Both the position numbers and the translations under genes were made by a program. This document shows positions 19,264 through 28,023 of a DNA stretch of 64,000 nucleotides, piece by piece. The stretch lies in contig NZ_AQHR01000044.1 of the NCBI RefSeq assembly GCF_000390185.1, positions 62,001-126,000 on the forward strand, read 5' to 3'. The number at the start of each line of letters is the position of its first letter. Position 1 is the first letter of the stretch. This DNA is from Lunatimonas lonarensis (GTDB taxonomy: Bacteria > Bacteroidota > Bacteroidia > Cytophagales > Cyclobacteriaceae). The notes beneath the pieces are model-generated. The model saw only the letters and a program-made list of their open reading frames with translations. It searched no databases and was not told the DNA's origin.

Positions 19264-20013
19264 ACATTTTGGGTTTTAACATAGTTAATTTACATTTTGG
19301 AGATAATGATAAGGATTTTGGACATACATCTCCAAGCATGTCGCTTCGTGTTTCATAGGCAACTTGAACGTTAAATGAATAGACTGTAATAGATAGATCG
19401 ACTTATCCGTGTAAAACTTGCGCAATCGATTGCACAATTTTTACAAAAAACCGAAGCGTTGATTTCACAAACTCCGTTTTTTAAAGTGAACTTCTCTCAT
19501 CTCTTATATGCTTTTCGAAATGTTGGAATTTTTTACATAAATAAAAAAGTTTTTTAAGTGTTTTTTTCACAGAAACAAAAAAACAATCATTTTATAAAAT
19601 TTTCAGTCAATCATATGCAAAAACAAAAAATAAAATTCTGGTATGGGCGACCTCTCCTTCCTTACAAATACTAAAAAAGCCGACTATCCGAAAAAAGCAC
19701 CTATCAATCCCTTTGGGGTACCGGAAGCCCGCCGTCCGATTCATTAAGAACATGTAGAAAAAAAAGAGAAATAGGACACCAAAAAAATTACTTGCCCTTT
19801 TTACTCCTTACGGATTATTAAAAAATCGCCCCTTTCCCTCCAGCCACATGCTATACAACTTGCCTCCCAACAAGATATAGAGAAATGAAAACCGTACACA
19901 CAAACCTAGCAGAACGTGGTAGCCAACTACATTTCATATATAAAAATATACAGCTTGTTTACATTTAGACCCAAAGGCCGCAATAAAATAACGAATGATC
20001 CTCAAAGTCACAA
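19264..20013. other. Long regulatory intergenic region upstream of susC
   Basis: This 750-base region is AT-rich and has no convincing gene. It holds the palindrome at 19411-19444. A distant TAGGTTTG-like element reads on the minus strand (19908-19901), about 640 bases before the susC start, with poor spacing to any TTG box. The rest is low-complexity A/T runs. A long leader or several promoters are possible. Confidence 0.5.
19411..19444. promoter_or_regulatory. 34-base CG-centred palindrome, likely LacI-type operator
   Basis: The core is TTGCGCAATCGATTGCACAA, flanked on the left by GTAAAAC and on the right by TTTTTAC. Fifteen of 17 base pairs of the palindrome match. There is no loop and the centre is CG, which is typical of LacI-family operators rather than an RNA hairpin. 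It lies about 150 bases upstream of the susC start. No LacI-family gene is in the window, so the regulator would be encoded elsewhere. Confidence 0.6.
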
Positions 20014-20718
20014 TCAACATCCTTGCCCGTAATAAGCACCGGAACCATGCTTTCGCTCATAGTGCTTTTGAATGAGTGCATCCTTTAGCCTAGGAGCATT
20101 GGGATTTATTTGTCGTGTCAAATAGGCCATTTTCGCTATTTCCTCCAGTACTCTACTGTTATATACAGCCTTCTCTGCGTCCTTGCCCCAAGTAAAAGGC
20201 CCGTGGTTTCCGATGAGCACCATTTCCATCTCCTGATACGAAAGTCCCTTCGTGTGGAAACAATCCAAAATCTGCTGTCCGGTATTATGCTCATAGTCAC
20301 CTGCAATCAAGTGGTCTGCCATCGGGGGTGCACAGGGTATATCTTGGGTCATATGGTCTGCATGGGTTGTCCCAAAAACCGGAATGTCCTGCTGCGATTG
20401 GGCCCAGGCAACCGAGTACGTACTATGGGTATGACAGATACCACCTATATGCTCCCAATGCCGGTACAAAAACGCATGGGTTTTGGTATCGGAAGAGGGC
20501 CGGAGCGATCCCTCAACCACTTGACTGTCAAAATCAACAATCACTATGTCAGCCGGGCGTAGTGTTTCATAGGGTACACCACTCGGTTTGATCGCAAATA
20601 CCCCCTGCTTCCTATCTACAACACTTACGTTGCCAAAAGTATAGACAACAAGATCCAATTTTGGTAACTCCATGTTTGCCGCGTAACAGGTTTCTTTTAA
20701 ATTTTTAAATGATTCCAT
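20014..20718 (-). CDS. araD: L-ribulose-5-phosphate 4-epimerase
   Basis: This 234-residue class II aldolase-fold enzyme converts L-ribulose 5-phosphate to D-xylulose 5-phosphate, the last dedicated step of L-arabinose catabolism. The zinc ligands are seen as H96 and H98 in CHTHS and H172 in GNHGPF. The phosphate-binding segments KPSGVPY and SSDTKTH are conserved. Length is normal for the family. It is divergent from the AraR regulator, so shared control by L-arabinose is likely. No ribulokinase lies beside it. Confidence 0.95.
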   Translation of the reverse strand: MESFKNLKETCYAANMELPKLDLVVYTFGNVSVVDRKQGVFAIKPSGVPYETLRPADIVIVDFDSQVVEGSLRPSSDTKTHAFLYRHWEHIGGICHTHSTYSVAWAQSQQDIPVFGTTHADHMTQDIPCAPPMADHLIAGDYEHNTGQQILDCFHTKGLSYQEMEMVLIGNHGPFTWGKDAEKAVYNSRVLEEIAKMAYLTRQINPNAPRLKDALIQKHYERKHGSGAYYGQGC

Positions 20719-21158
20719 AAAGGTTTTTTATCTTAAATGTCATTTTTTACTTAATTTAGCCCTCGTAGGATCAGGCAAAGAAGCATTTTCAAAATGATTT
20801 GCCTGCTGCAAAATCGGATCATATCAAAAAAGCATCGTGTATTTTCCATCAGGCGAGTACACGCCACGCTACTGTTGATGGTTTGAAATGCGCTACGATC
20901 ATCCCTAACCAAGCAGTCACTAGCCTTCTTCTATGCCTTTTCTTTTCCTAGGTTGGTAAAGATAGCTGGGTAAATGGAGAATTTAAAATGGGAAGTCCCC
21001 AATAGAAGGTATGCAGCCAAAAAATATCTTTGCATCCTTGAGGTCCAGAACCTGTCCCATCGCAGGTTACTTGGCTAAAAGATGGCCAAGAATGAAAAAA
21101 ACGATAACCTATTAAATCCTTTCACTGAAACCATCAGAAAATTTAGTTAAAGACACGT
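20719..21158. other. Divergent araD-araR intergenic region
   Basis: These 440 bases hold no gene I can support. A -7-like element TATCTTTG lies at 21025-21032. A run TTAGTTAAAGACAC ends two bases before the araR start and may be a regulator half-site. Nothing else clear is seen. Confidence 0.4.
21025..21032 (+). promoter_or_regulatory. Candidate -7 promoter element for araR
   Basis: TATCTTTG matches the Bacteroidota -7 consensus TAnnTTTG exactly. It lies 127 bases upstream of the araR start. No TTG box is found at the expected distance, so the assignment is weak. Confidence 0.3.
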
Positions 21159-21908
21159 ATGATCGAGTATTCAAATCAAACCCGTATGCTGGTTTCCGTA
21201 GACTGTGTAGTCATCGGGTTTGACGGAGAAGATTACAAATTGCTCCTTATCCAAAGAGGTTTTGAACCCGAAAAGGACAAATGGAGTCTAATGGGCGGTT
21301 TTTTGCAACCCTCCGAGTCGTTGGATGAGGCCGCCCAACGGATCTTGTTTGAGTTGACCGGCCTTCGTAATGTGTACATGGAGCAACTCCATGCATTCAG
21401 CCATCCCAACAGAGATCCGGTAGAGCGGGTTATTGGCATGACCTATTTTGCATTAATTGACATCAAGCAATACGCCAAGCAGCTTTGCGATCATTTTCAG
21501 CCCAACTGGTTCAAAATGAAATCCTTGCCAGCACTGATTTTTGACCATCAAAACATGGTCGATTTGACATTAAAACAATTGAGGTACAAAGCAGCCCTGC
21601 ATCCCATTCTTTTCGAACTGCTCCCCAAGAAATTTACCCTTCCGCAATTGCAGATTCTATACGAAGGACTCTACGATATCCCGATCGACAAGAGGAATTT
21701 TTCCAGGAAGGTATTGTCAACTGGCATCATCTCCAGAAAGCAGGAAAAAGACAAATCAAAATCAAAAAAGGGCGCCTACTTTTACACGTTAAACCAAGAG
21801 AGCTATCACGCCCAGTTTCAACGAGTGCTTAACTTTATACCCAAAAACGAAATACCCCCCAGCGTAGAGTCGGACCAAAAAGACCGTGCCGTCCTGCTAG
21901 AAGGATAA
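21159..21908 (+). CDS. araR: NUDIX-type L-arabinose regulator AraR
   Basis: This 249-residue protein has an N-terminal NUDIX-fold domain (about 10-140) and a C-terminal winged helix-turn-helix (about 150-235). The NUDIX box is degenerate: the expected REuxEE reads RILFEL, so catalytic glutamates are lost. This fits a sensor rather than a hydrolase. Bacteroidota use such NUDIX-wHTH proteins to repress arabinose genes, with L-arabinose as the released ligand. The position between araD and araA supports this role strongly. The C-terminal tail of about 20 residues is polar and probably disordered. Confidence 0.88.
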   Translation: MIEYSNQTRMLVSVDCVVIGFDGEDYKLLLIQRGFEPEKDKWSLMGGFLQPSESLDEAAQRILFELTGLRNVYMEQLHAFSHPNRDPVERVIGMTYFALIDIKQYAKQLCDHFQPNWFKMKSLPALIFDHQNMVDLTLKQLRYKAALHPILFELLPKKFTLPQLQILYEGLYDIPIDKRNFSRKVLSTGIISRKQEKDKSKSKKGAYFYTLNQESYHAQFQRVLNFIPKNEIPPSVESDQKDRAVLLEG

Positions 21909-21962
21909 ACAGCCAATACAAAATCAAAAGATAAATCCACTCATCAAGAAACAGTATCAAAA

Positions 21963-21980
21963 GACACCGTTAAAAGTGTC
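21963..21980. promoter_or_regulatory. Inverted repeat upstream of araA, possible AraR operator
   Basis: GACAC-N8-GTGTC lies 12 bases before the araA start. A similar GACAC half-site precedes araR. Its position and symmetry suggest an operator, but the match between the two sites is limited. Confidence 0.35.
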
Positions 21981-21992
21981 AAAAAAACAACT

Positions 21993-23486
21993 ATGAGCCC
22001 AGCCGTCCAATCCGAACTCTGGTTTATTACAGGAAGCCAACACCTCTACGGTGCACAAACCCTTGCAGAAGTAAAAGATCACGCAATAAAACTTACGGAA
22101 GGTCTGCAAGCATCGCCACTGCTTTCGATCTCGGTTCGGTTTATTGCCGTGGTCACCGATACACCGGAAATCAAACGGGTACTTAATCAGGCAAACCAAT
22201 CTCCTTCCTGCGTGGGGGTGATCACGTGGATGCACACGTTTTCTCCGGCCAAGATGTGGATCAATGGGCTAAAAATCCTTCAAAAGCCCTTATTACATCT
22301 ACACACCCAGTTTAATCGGGATATTCCCTGGAGCAGCATCGACATGGATTTTATGAACCTAAACCAAAGTGCCCATGGAGACAGAGAGTTTGGGTTTATC
22401 ACTTCCCGGATGAGGCTTCCCCGTAAGGTGGTGGTCGGCTACTGGCAATCCCCAGCTGTTCATAAAGAAATCGACGATTGGGCAAGGGCATGTGCCGGAT
22501 GGAACGATTGGCAGGATGCAAAATTTGTCCGTTTCGGAGACAATATGCGGCAGGTAGCCGTAACCGAAGGGGATAAAGTGGAAGCGGAGATCCGATTCGG
22601 GTTTTCGGTGAATACCCATGGGGTAGGAGATTTGGTGGAAGCCATTTCTCAGGTCACCGAAGACGAAATTCAGGTATTACTCGAGGAATACGAAGAACGC
22701 TATACTTTAGCCCCGGAACTGGCACCCGGTGGAACATGGCGAAACTCACTATTGGAAGCTGCTCGAATCGAGTTGGGGCTGGAACAATTTCTGAAGGCGG
22801 GAAACTTCAATGGCTTCACCAATACGTTTGAGGACCTACATGGCATGCACCAGCTTCCCGGAATTGCCGTACAACGCCTCATGGCCAAAGGCTATGGGTA
22901 CGCTGGGGAAGGAGACTGGAAAACAGCCGCGTTGGTTCGCGCCATGAAGGTAATGGGTAAGGGGCTCCCCGGTGCTAATGCATTCATGGAGGATTACACC
23001 TACCATTTTGATCCTGAAAACAGCTTGGTGCTGGGTTCCCACATGCTGGAGGTCGACGAAAGCTTGGCCTCTCACAAACCCTCCTTGGAAATACACCCAC
23101 TGGGTATAGGCGGCAAGGCGGATCCTGTCCGACTGGTATTTAATGCAGCGGGCGGAAAGGGCCTCAATGCCTCCTTGGTGGATATGGGAAACCGATTCCG
23201 AATGGTGATCAATGAGGTTATAGCCGTAGATCCCGAAAACGAACTCCCAAAGCTTCCGGTAGCCCGCGTGCTTTGGAAACCGCTTCCCGACATGGAAACT
23301 GCTTGCAAAGCTTGGATTTTGGCGGGAGGTGCACACCACACCTGTTTCAGCTCTAACCTAAGCACAGAAATCTTGATGGACTTTGCTGAAATTGCGGGCG
23401 TAGAGGCGCTCGTCATAGACAAGGATACCCGAATCCGGGATTTCCGAAAGGAAATCCATTGGAACGACATGGCGTTCCGTAAATAA
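21993..23486 (+). CDS. araA: L-arabinose isomerase
   Basis: This 497-residue cytoplasmic enzyme converts L-arabinose to L-ribulose and is of normal family length. The N-terminus ELWFITGSQHLYG is the usual family start, and the segment WMHTFSPAKMW is strongly conserved. Further conserved blocks include GYAGEGDWKTAAL and the C-terminal GGAHHTCFS. The gene lies 84 bases after araR with an inverted repeat just before the start. Together with araD it gives two of the three arabinose steps; the ribulokinase is not in the window. Confidence 0.96.
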   Translation: MSPAVQSELWFITGSQHLYGAQTLAEVKDHAIKLTEGLQASPLLSISVRFIAVVTDTPEIKRVLNQANQSPSCVGVITWMHTFSPAKMWINGLKILQKPLLHLHTQFNRDIPWSSIDMDFMNLNQSAHGDREFGFITSRMRLPRKVVVGYWQSPAVHKEIDDWARACAGWNDWQDAKFVRFGDNMRQVAVTEGDKVEAEIRFGFSVNTHGVGDLVEAISQVTEDEIQVLLEEYEERYTLAPELAPGGTWRNSLLEAARIELGLEQFLKAGNFNGFTNTFEDLHGMHQLPGIAVQRLMAKGYGYAGEGDWKTAALVRAMKVMGKGLPGANAFMEDYTYHFDPENSLVLGSHMLEVDESLASHKPSLEIHPLGIGGKADPVRLVFNAAGGKGLNASLVDMGNRFRMVINEVIAVDPENELPKLPVARVLWKPLPDMETACKAWILAGGAHHTCFSSNLSTEILMDFAEIAGVEALVIDKDTRIRDFRKEIHWNDMAFRK

Positions 23487-23543
23487 TATCATTTTGCTTT
23501 CCGGGTCAGAACGCATATCTTACTGCTTTATATTCAGTCAAGT

Positions 23544-24560
23544 ATGATGCATTCCTTCCATTTATTCAAACAACCCTACTGGATTGCCTGGTTATTGGTG
23601 CTGACCAGTTGGGTTGGCATTGCAAAAGCTCAAGATTTCCCATCCACAGAGATCCAAAGCGATGACCTTCGGGTCAGCCTGTATCTTCCCGATGCCTCAA
23701 AAGGATATTATAGAGGATCCCGATTTGATTGGTCTGGTGTCATCTCCCAACTTACTTTTCAGGGGCACACGTACTTCGGGCAGTGGTTTCAGCGGTATGA
23801 CCCGTATCTGCACGACGCAATTTTAGGGCCAGTGGAAGCTTTTGACCCGATCGGATACGAGGAAGCAAAGTCCGGAGAAGAGTTTCTTAAAATCGGCATT
23901 GGGTGGATCCGGAAAATAGACGAACAGCCTTACCGCTTTACTGCTCCCTTTGAGATCACCGATCATGGAAAGTGGCGAATCAAAAAAACAAAAACAAGTG
24001 TCACACTCCGGCAGCGCCTTTCGGAAAAAAACGGCTACGGCTACCAATATACCAAGGTAGTGGAGCTGGTACAAGGTCAGCCAGAAATGAAATTGGTGCA
24101 CCGACTGGAAAATACCGGCAAAAATCCCATCAAAACCCGCGTATACAATCACAATTTTTTTATGTTAGACAATCAGCCCATAGGCCCCGCTTACGAGGTC
24201 TCATTCCCATTTCGGCCGACGCTGATTTCAAATACCAAGGGAATGGGCACAGTCACCGAAATTTCCGGCAATAAAGTGGCATTTAAGGAGGCTATCCCAC
24301 CAGGAGAAAGCGTCTATTTTGTGCTGGGAGGCTACTCGGAAGAAGCTTCGGATTACGACATCACCCTAACCAACCGAAAGAGCGGCTATGGAGTACGAAT
24401 CACCAATGATCACCCCATCGTTTTCTTACCCTTTTGGGGAATACACACTACGCTATGTCCAGAACCCTACATGGATGTACACGTAATGCCCGGCGAAAGC
24501 CAAACCTGGACCACCACCTATTCTTTCTTTTCTACCCATTCGTCACTACAACAGCCATGA
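23544..24560 (+). CDS. Secreted galactose-mutarotase-fold protein of unknown function
   Basis: This 338-residue protein has a signal peptide ending near AKAQD (about residue 30). The remainder has the beta-sandwich pattern of aldose-1-epimerase-like folds, with YNHNFFMLD and FLPFWGIHT segments. Stand-alone secreted homologues occur near Bacteroidota sugar loci. The mutarotase catalytic His/Glu pattern cannot be placed with certainty, so it could be an epimerase or a carbohydrate-binding protein. It follows araA by 57 bases on the same strand and overlaps the next start by four bases. A link with arabinose or arabinan use is likely from context only. Confidence 0.75.
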   Translation: MMHSFHLFKQPYWIAWLLVLTSWVGIAKAQDFPSTEIQSDDLRVSLYLPDASKGYYRGSRFDWSGVISQLTFQGHTYFGQWFQRYDPYLHDAILGPVEAFDPIGYEEAKSGEEFLKIGIGWIRKIDEQPYRFTAPFEITDHGKWRIKKTKTSVTLRQRLSEKNGYGYQYTKVVELVQGQPEMKLVHRLENTGKNPIKTRVYNHNFFMLDNQPIGPAYEVSFPFRPTLISNTKGMGTVTEISGNKVAFKEAIPPGESVYFVLGGYSEEASDYDITLTNRKSGYGVRITNDHPIVFLPFWGIHTTLCPEPYMDVHVMPGESQTWTTTYSFFSTHSSLQQP

Positions 24561-25483
24561 GCCAACCACTTTACCACACCATCTTGGGATCTACCGGAAA
24601 TATCGGAAAAGCCCTGGCGATGGAACTCGCTAAAAATGCCCTCCCCCTCCGATTGGTCAGTAGAAACCCTTCGAAGGTCAACCCAAGCGATGAGGTGTTC
24701 ACCGCCAATTTATTGGATGCGGAAGCAACTGATCGCGCTGTAGCTGGTTCAGATACGGCTTATTTGGTGGTAGGAATAACCTACAAAACCAACATTTGGG
24801 AAAAACAGTGGCCTGTCATCATGAGAAATGTCTTGGACGCATGTATTGCCCACGGCACCAAGTTGGTTTTTTTTGACAACATGTATGCGTATGATCCCGC
24901 GCATGTAGGGAAACTCACGGAGTCCAGTCCCATCAATCCGTCCAGTAGAAAAGGAATAGTTCGCGCCAAAATTGCCCAAGAGATGTTGGATGAAATCCGT
25001 TCCGGTAGACTAAAGGGAATGATCGTTCGCGCAGCCGATTTTTATGGGAAAGATGCCCGGTTTTGTATGTTGAACGAATCAGTCATCAACCGCATGAAAG
25101 CGGGCAAATCCGCGCAGTGGCTCTACCAAACCAATAAAAAGCACTCCTTCACCTATATCCCTGATGCTGCAAATGCCACCGCGTTTTTAGCCCAACACGA
25201 TGCCGCCTACAACCAAGTTTGGCACTTACCCACAGACCGCAGATATCCCTCAGCGGAAGATATTGCAGCTATTTTAAGTGGATATCTGAGCATGGAGGCA
25301 ACCATTCGGCGTATGCCACCCCTATTGATGACACTCTTATTGCCCTTTATACCCATTCTCTCCGAAATAAAAGAACTGAGTTACCAGCTTGAAAACAACT
25401 ATTGCTTTGACTCTTCCAAAATTGAAAAGGCCTATGGTTTGAAGCCAACGCCTATCGAGGAAGGCTTGAAGGCGTGCCTTTAG
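24557..25483 (+). CDS. NAD(P)-dependent epimerase/dehydratase-like protein
   Basis: ATG 24557 overlaps the previous stop (ATGA) and gives 308 residues; the longer frame starting at 24434 runs inside the preceding gene. The Rossmann signature GSTGNIG is at 11-17. The Tyr-x3-Lys pair of classical SDRs is not obvious, so it fits the atypical NmrA/NAD-epimerase-like group. A C-terminal hydrophobic stretch (MPPLLMTLLLPFIPIL) may associate with membrane. Probably it reduces or epimerises a sugar or small molecule; the substrate is unknown. It converges on and overlaps the ion-channel gene by four bases. Confidence 0.82.
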   Translation: MSQPLYHTILGSTGNIGKALAMELAKNALPLRLVSRNPSKVNPSDEVFTANLLDAEATDRAVAGSDTAYLVVGITYKTNIWEKQWPVIMRNVLDACIAHGTKLVFFDNMYAYDPAHVGKLTESSPINPSSRKGIVRAKIAQEMLDEIRSGRLKGMIVRAADFYGKDARFCMLNESVINRMKAGKSAQWLYQTNKKHSFTYIPDAANATAFLAQHDAAYNQVWHLPTDRRYPSAEDIAAILSGYLSMEATIRRMPPLLMTLLLPFIPILSEIKELSYQLENNYCFDSSKIEKAYGLKPTPIEEGLKACL

Positions 25484-27171
25484 TTTGAACCGTACCGTTC
25501 AAAAAACTTCTTTTCGGCCTCAACCGTACCTATCAGGATAATCTCGGCATCTTTTTGTAATACCATATCGGGTGCTGGATTTACATGGGTGATGCCCTCC
25601 GCCTTCACGGCAATAACGGTACAGCCTGTTTCCTTGCGTATACAGGATGCCGCTATGCTTCTTCCCTCCAGCGACTCCGGAACGGCCACTTCGATGAGGT
25701 CCAATCCCTCGGCCACCATCAGGATGCCACTCCGCTCCAACAGGTTAAAGATCGTGTTGGCCCCCATGGAGGCATATGACATGACAAAATCGGAACCTGC
25801 CCTATGCATGATTCCAATATTCCGCTCCAAATTTGACCTGGTGATTACCTGCACATCCGGGCGCAAAAGCCGGCAATAGATGGTCAGGTAAACATTGACA
25901 TCATCGTCATGAGATGTGATGATGACACAGTGGGTTTCGTCAATGCCCGCTTCCTTCAGCACTTCCAACTCGGCAGCATCACCCAACACCACTCGCTCCT
26001 TTCCCCTCGCCCTCTCGGGATCCTTTTCGACAATTCTGTAATCCAGTCCCCTGGCAATCAGGTTACGACCCGTAGCACGCCCCACGCGCCCTCCCCCTAT
26101 GATCAAAACAGGCGCCGCCATCACGGCCTTTACGCAAAAGGTCTGATTGTACGATTCTATCTGCTGGGCTGTCCCTGCCAAAACCAACACCGTACTGGAG
26201 GAAATCAGCGTATCTGGCTCAGCAGCTTGAAACTTACCCCGCTCCCATACACCCACCACACTCACACCAATGTCCTGCCGAAGCCTCGTTTCCCTTAATT
26301 TAAGTCCAACCAAGCTCGACCCGGTCACCAGCGCTTCGGCAATCTTCAATTCGTCAAACTCGCCAATTAGGTGGGCACCGGCATCGCCACCATTGGCTCT
26401 CCTTGATAAAAACAACCCCATTATTTCTCCCAGATGCAGCACATGATTACAGCCGGCCAATTTGAGTATATCATCGGAGGCTGAGTAACTACACGTTGCG
26501 ATGATCTGAACTTCTTTGCTGATGCCCCTTACCGTAAATGCAACGTTGGTGTTTATGACATCAGATTCTGTGGTCGCCACCAATGCAGCCCTGCCTACCC
26601 TCGCCATCCGGTAGGTTTCCGGATCGCCCAAATCACCCAGCATCACATGAACCCCCAGGTCCCGTAACCGCAACCCCTCCTGAATATCTGCTACCAATAC
26701 CACATACTCGTAGTTAAACTGTTTCAGCTTCTTGATTAGCACTTCGGCTATAGGCCCGTATTTCGTCAGAATAACATGACCGGAGATTCCCTCAGGCAGA
26801 TCTCTAGGAACCTTCGCCAGCTCTTGGGCCTTCATCCAGGGAGAGTAAAAAAAATTGATGAAGGTAAAGGGAAAGAGAATAAGGAGAAAAAGCATGCCAG
26901 ACACCAAAACGATCACAGAAAATAACCTGCCTGCATCGCCTTGGAAGGTGATATCACCAAACCCAAGCGTAGACATCACGGTGAGTGTCCAATAAAACCC
27001 GGTCACCAAAGAATACGTCTGCCCCTCTAACCCCATCAAATACCTGAATATCAGTGTGTAAATCAGAATGATCACTAATAGGACAATCAAAAACCGGAAC
27101 AAGAGGAGCAAATTCTTTCTGTCCGGCTTGTTACGGAGAAAAATAAGCACTTGGGTGGTTAGCATTTTCAT
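25480..27171 (-). CDS. Potassium channel protein with two RCK (TrkA-N/TrkA-C) units
   Basis: This 563-residue inner-membrane protein has one pore unit: a first helix at about 22-45, a pore loop with the selectivity filter TLGFGD at 68-73, and a second helix at about 83-108. Two RCK repeats follow. The first, from about residue 130, has a degenerate Rossmann start (GHVILTKYGPIAE). The second, from about 345, has a clear GGGRVGR nucleotide-binding loop. TrkA-C-like domains follow each repeat. The order matches ligand-gated bacterial K+ channels with tandem RCK domains. The second Met is two codons on and also possible. Confidence 0.9.
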   Translation of the reverse strand: MKMLTTQVLIFLRNKPDRKNLLLLFRFLIVLLVIILIYTLIFRYLMGLEGQTYSLVTGFYWTLTVMSTLGFGDITFQGDAGRLFSVIVLVSGMLFLLILFPFTFINFFYSPWMKAQELAKVPRDLPEGISGHVILTKYGPIAEVLIKKLKQFNYEYVVLVADIQEGLRLRDLGVHVMLGDLGDPETYRMARVGRAALVATTESDVINTNVAFTVRGISKEVQIIATCSYSASDDILKLAGCNHVLHLGEIMGLFLSRRANGGDAGAHLIGEFDELKIAEALVTGSSLVGLKLRETRLRQDIGVSVVGVWERGKFQAAEPDTLISSSTVLVLAGTAQQIESYNQTFCVKAVMAAPVLIIGGGRVGRATGRNLIARGLDYRIVEKDPERARGKERVVLGDAAELEVLKEAGIDETHCVIITSHDDDVNVYLTIYCRLLRPDVQVITRSNLERNIGIMHRAGSDFVMSYASMGANTIFNLLERSGILMVAEGLDLIEVAVPESLEGRSIAASCIRKETGCTVIAVKAEGITHVNPAPDMVLQKDAEIILIGTVEAEKKFFERYGSN

Positions 27172-27258
27172 CGCTTAAATTTAACTAAAACCACGATTTT
27201 GTAAAAACCATATGAAAGAATCGCCTTGATAGTACACCCTACGGGATGGGTAATACGC

Positions 27259-27303
27259 AAAAAAACCCAAATTTCCCCCGGGCGGAAATCCACCCGGGGG
27301 AAA
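27259..27303 (-). terminator. Rho-independent terminator after the DinB-family gene
   Basis: A perfect eleven-pair stem (TTTCCCCCGGG with CCCGGGGGAAA) has a ten-base loop. In the minus direction it is followed by TTGGGTTTTTTT. It lies just after the stop codon of the DinB-family gene. Confidence 0.8.
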
Positions 27304-27323
27304 TAACTTATCGGATGAAGCGC

Positions 27324-27824
27324 TTAACGTTCCCAGAAATTCGGTGGGGCCACACCCAAATAACGCAAATACACGTAGCCCTGTCCCCGGTGGTGTATTT
27401 CGTTATCAATGAAGTACAACAAAGTGCAGTACCCCACATCCTCATATTGACCAAACGCGGTAATGCGTTCCTGAAATCTCTCTTCCGGTACGCGAGGCCA
27501 CCACTCGTTAATCCTCTCGGTAGTCTCATCCCAAGCGGATAAAAGCTTCTCCTTTGTGTCCAGCCCGGCCAGGTTTTCATCCAGGTTATTCCATTCGTTG
27601 GTTGCGAGACCGACCACCCCCGGCCCGGCAATGGCCAGCAATTCCTGAATAATGGCTCCAAAAGGTCTCATCCCCCCTATTCTAAAGGAAAAAAGCTTGT
27701 CATCAGGGAAAAGGCCTATAACGCGACGGGTAAGGGATCTGTGTCCCTGCCAATGCGCAAGTAACTGCTGGCGGTCAATTATGGGAGTTTTTGTTTGCGG
27801 CACTGATTTTTCCTGTGTTTCCAT
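27324..27824 (-). CDS. DinB-family protein
   Basis: ATG 27824 gives 166 residues; the longer frame adds 35 residues with no family character. The protein is a four-helix-bundle DinB-like protein, with H25 in LLAHWQGHR and H144-H145 in NEIHHRGQ as likely metal ligands. The family includes thiol-dependent transferases and stress-associated proteins. It is divergent from a YafY/WYL regulator at 28024, a common arrangement that suggests the regulator controls it. It is cytoplasmic and has its own terminator. Confidence 0.85.
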   Translation of the reverse strand: METQEKSVPQTKTPIIDRQQLLAHWQGHRSLTRRVIGLFPDDKLFSFRIGGMRPFGAIIQELLAIAGPGVVGLATNEWNNLDENLAGLDTKEKLLSAWDETTERINEWWPRVPEERFQERITAFGQYEDVGYCTLLYFIDNEIHHRGQGYVYLRYLGVAPPNFWER

Positions 27825-28023
27825 GATCTGTTTTTTTTGTGGATAGTTGATTATACGTACAAAGAAAGAGAGAGCAAGTGACAGCCCTATGTCAGTAGTC
27901 CCGAAGATTAATTCAAAAAAAATTTGCACTGCACGGTATCGCGATAGAAAGCAATGAATACGGCAAACCTACGCGGTGGATAAGTCCAAAAAAGGTACAT
28001 TTAGGAAACAAAACAACTGCTGG

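Noticed and set aside
24434-24556. A longer start for the NAD(P)-binding protein
   Set aside because: It runs inside the preceding gene and adds 41 residues before the Rossmann fold. ATG 24557 starts right before the family N-terminus.
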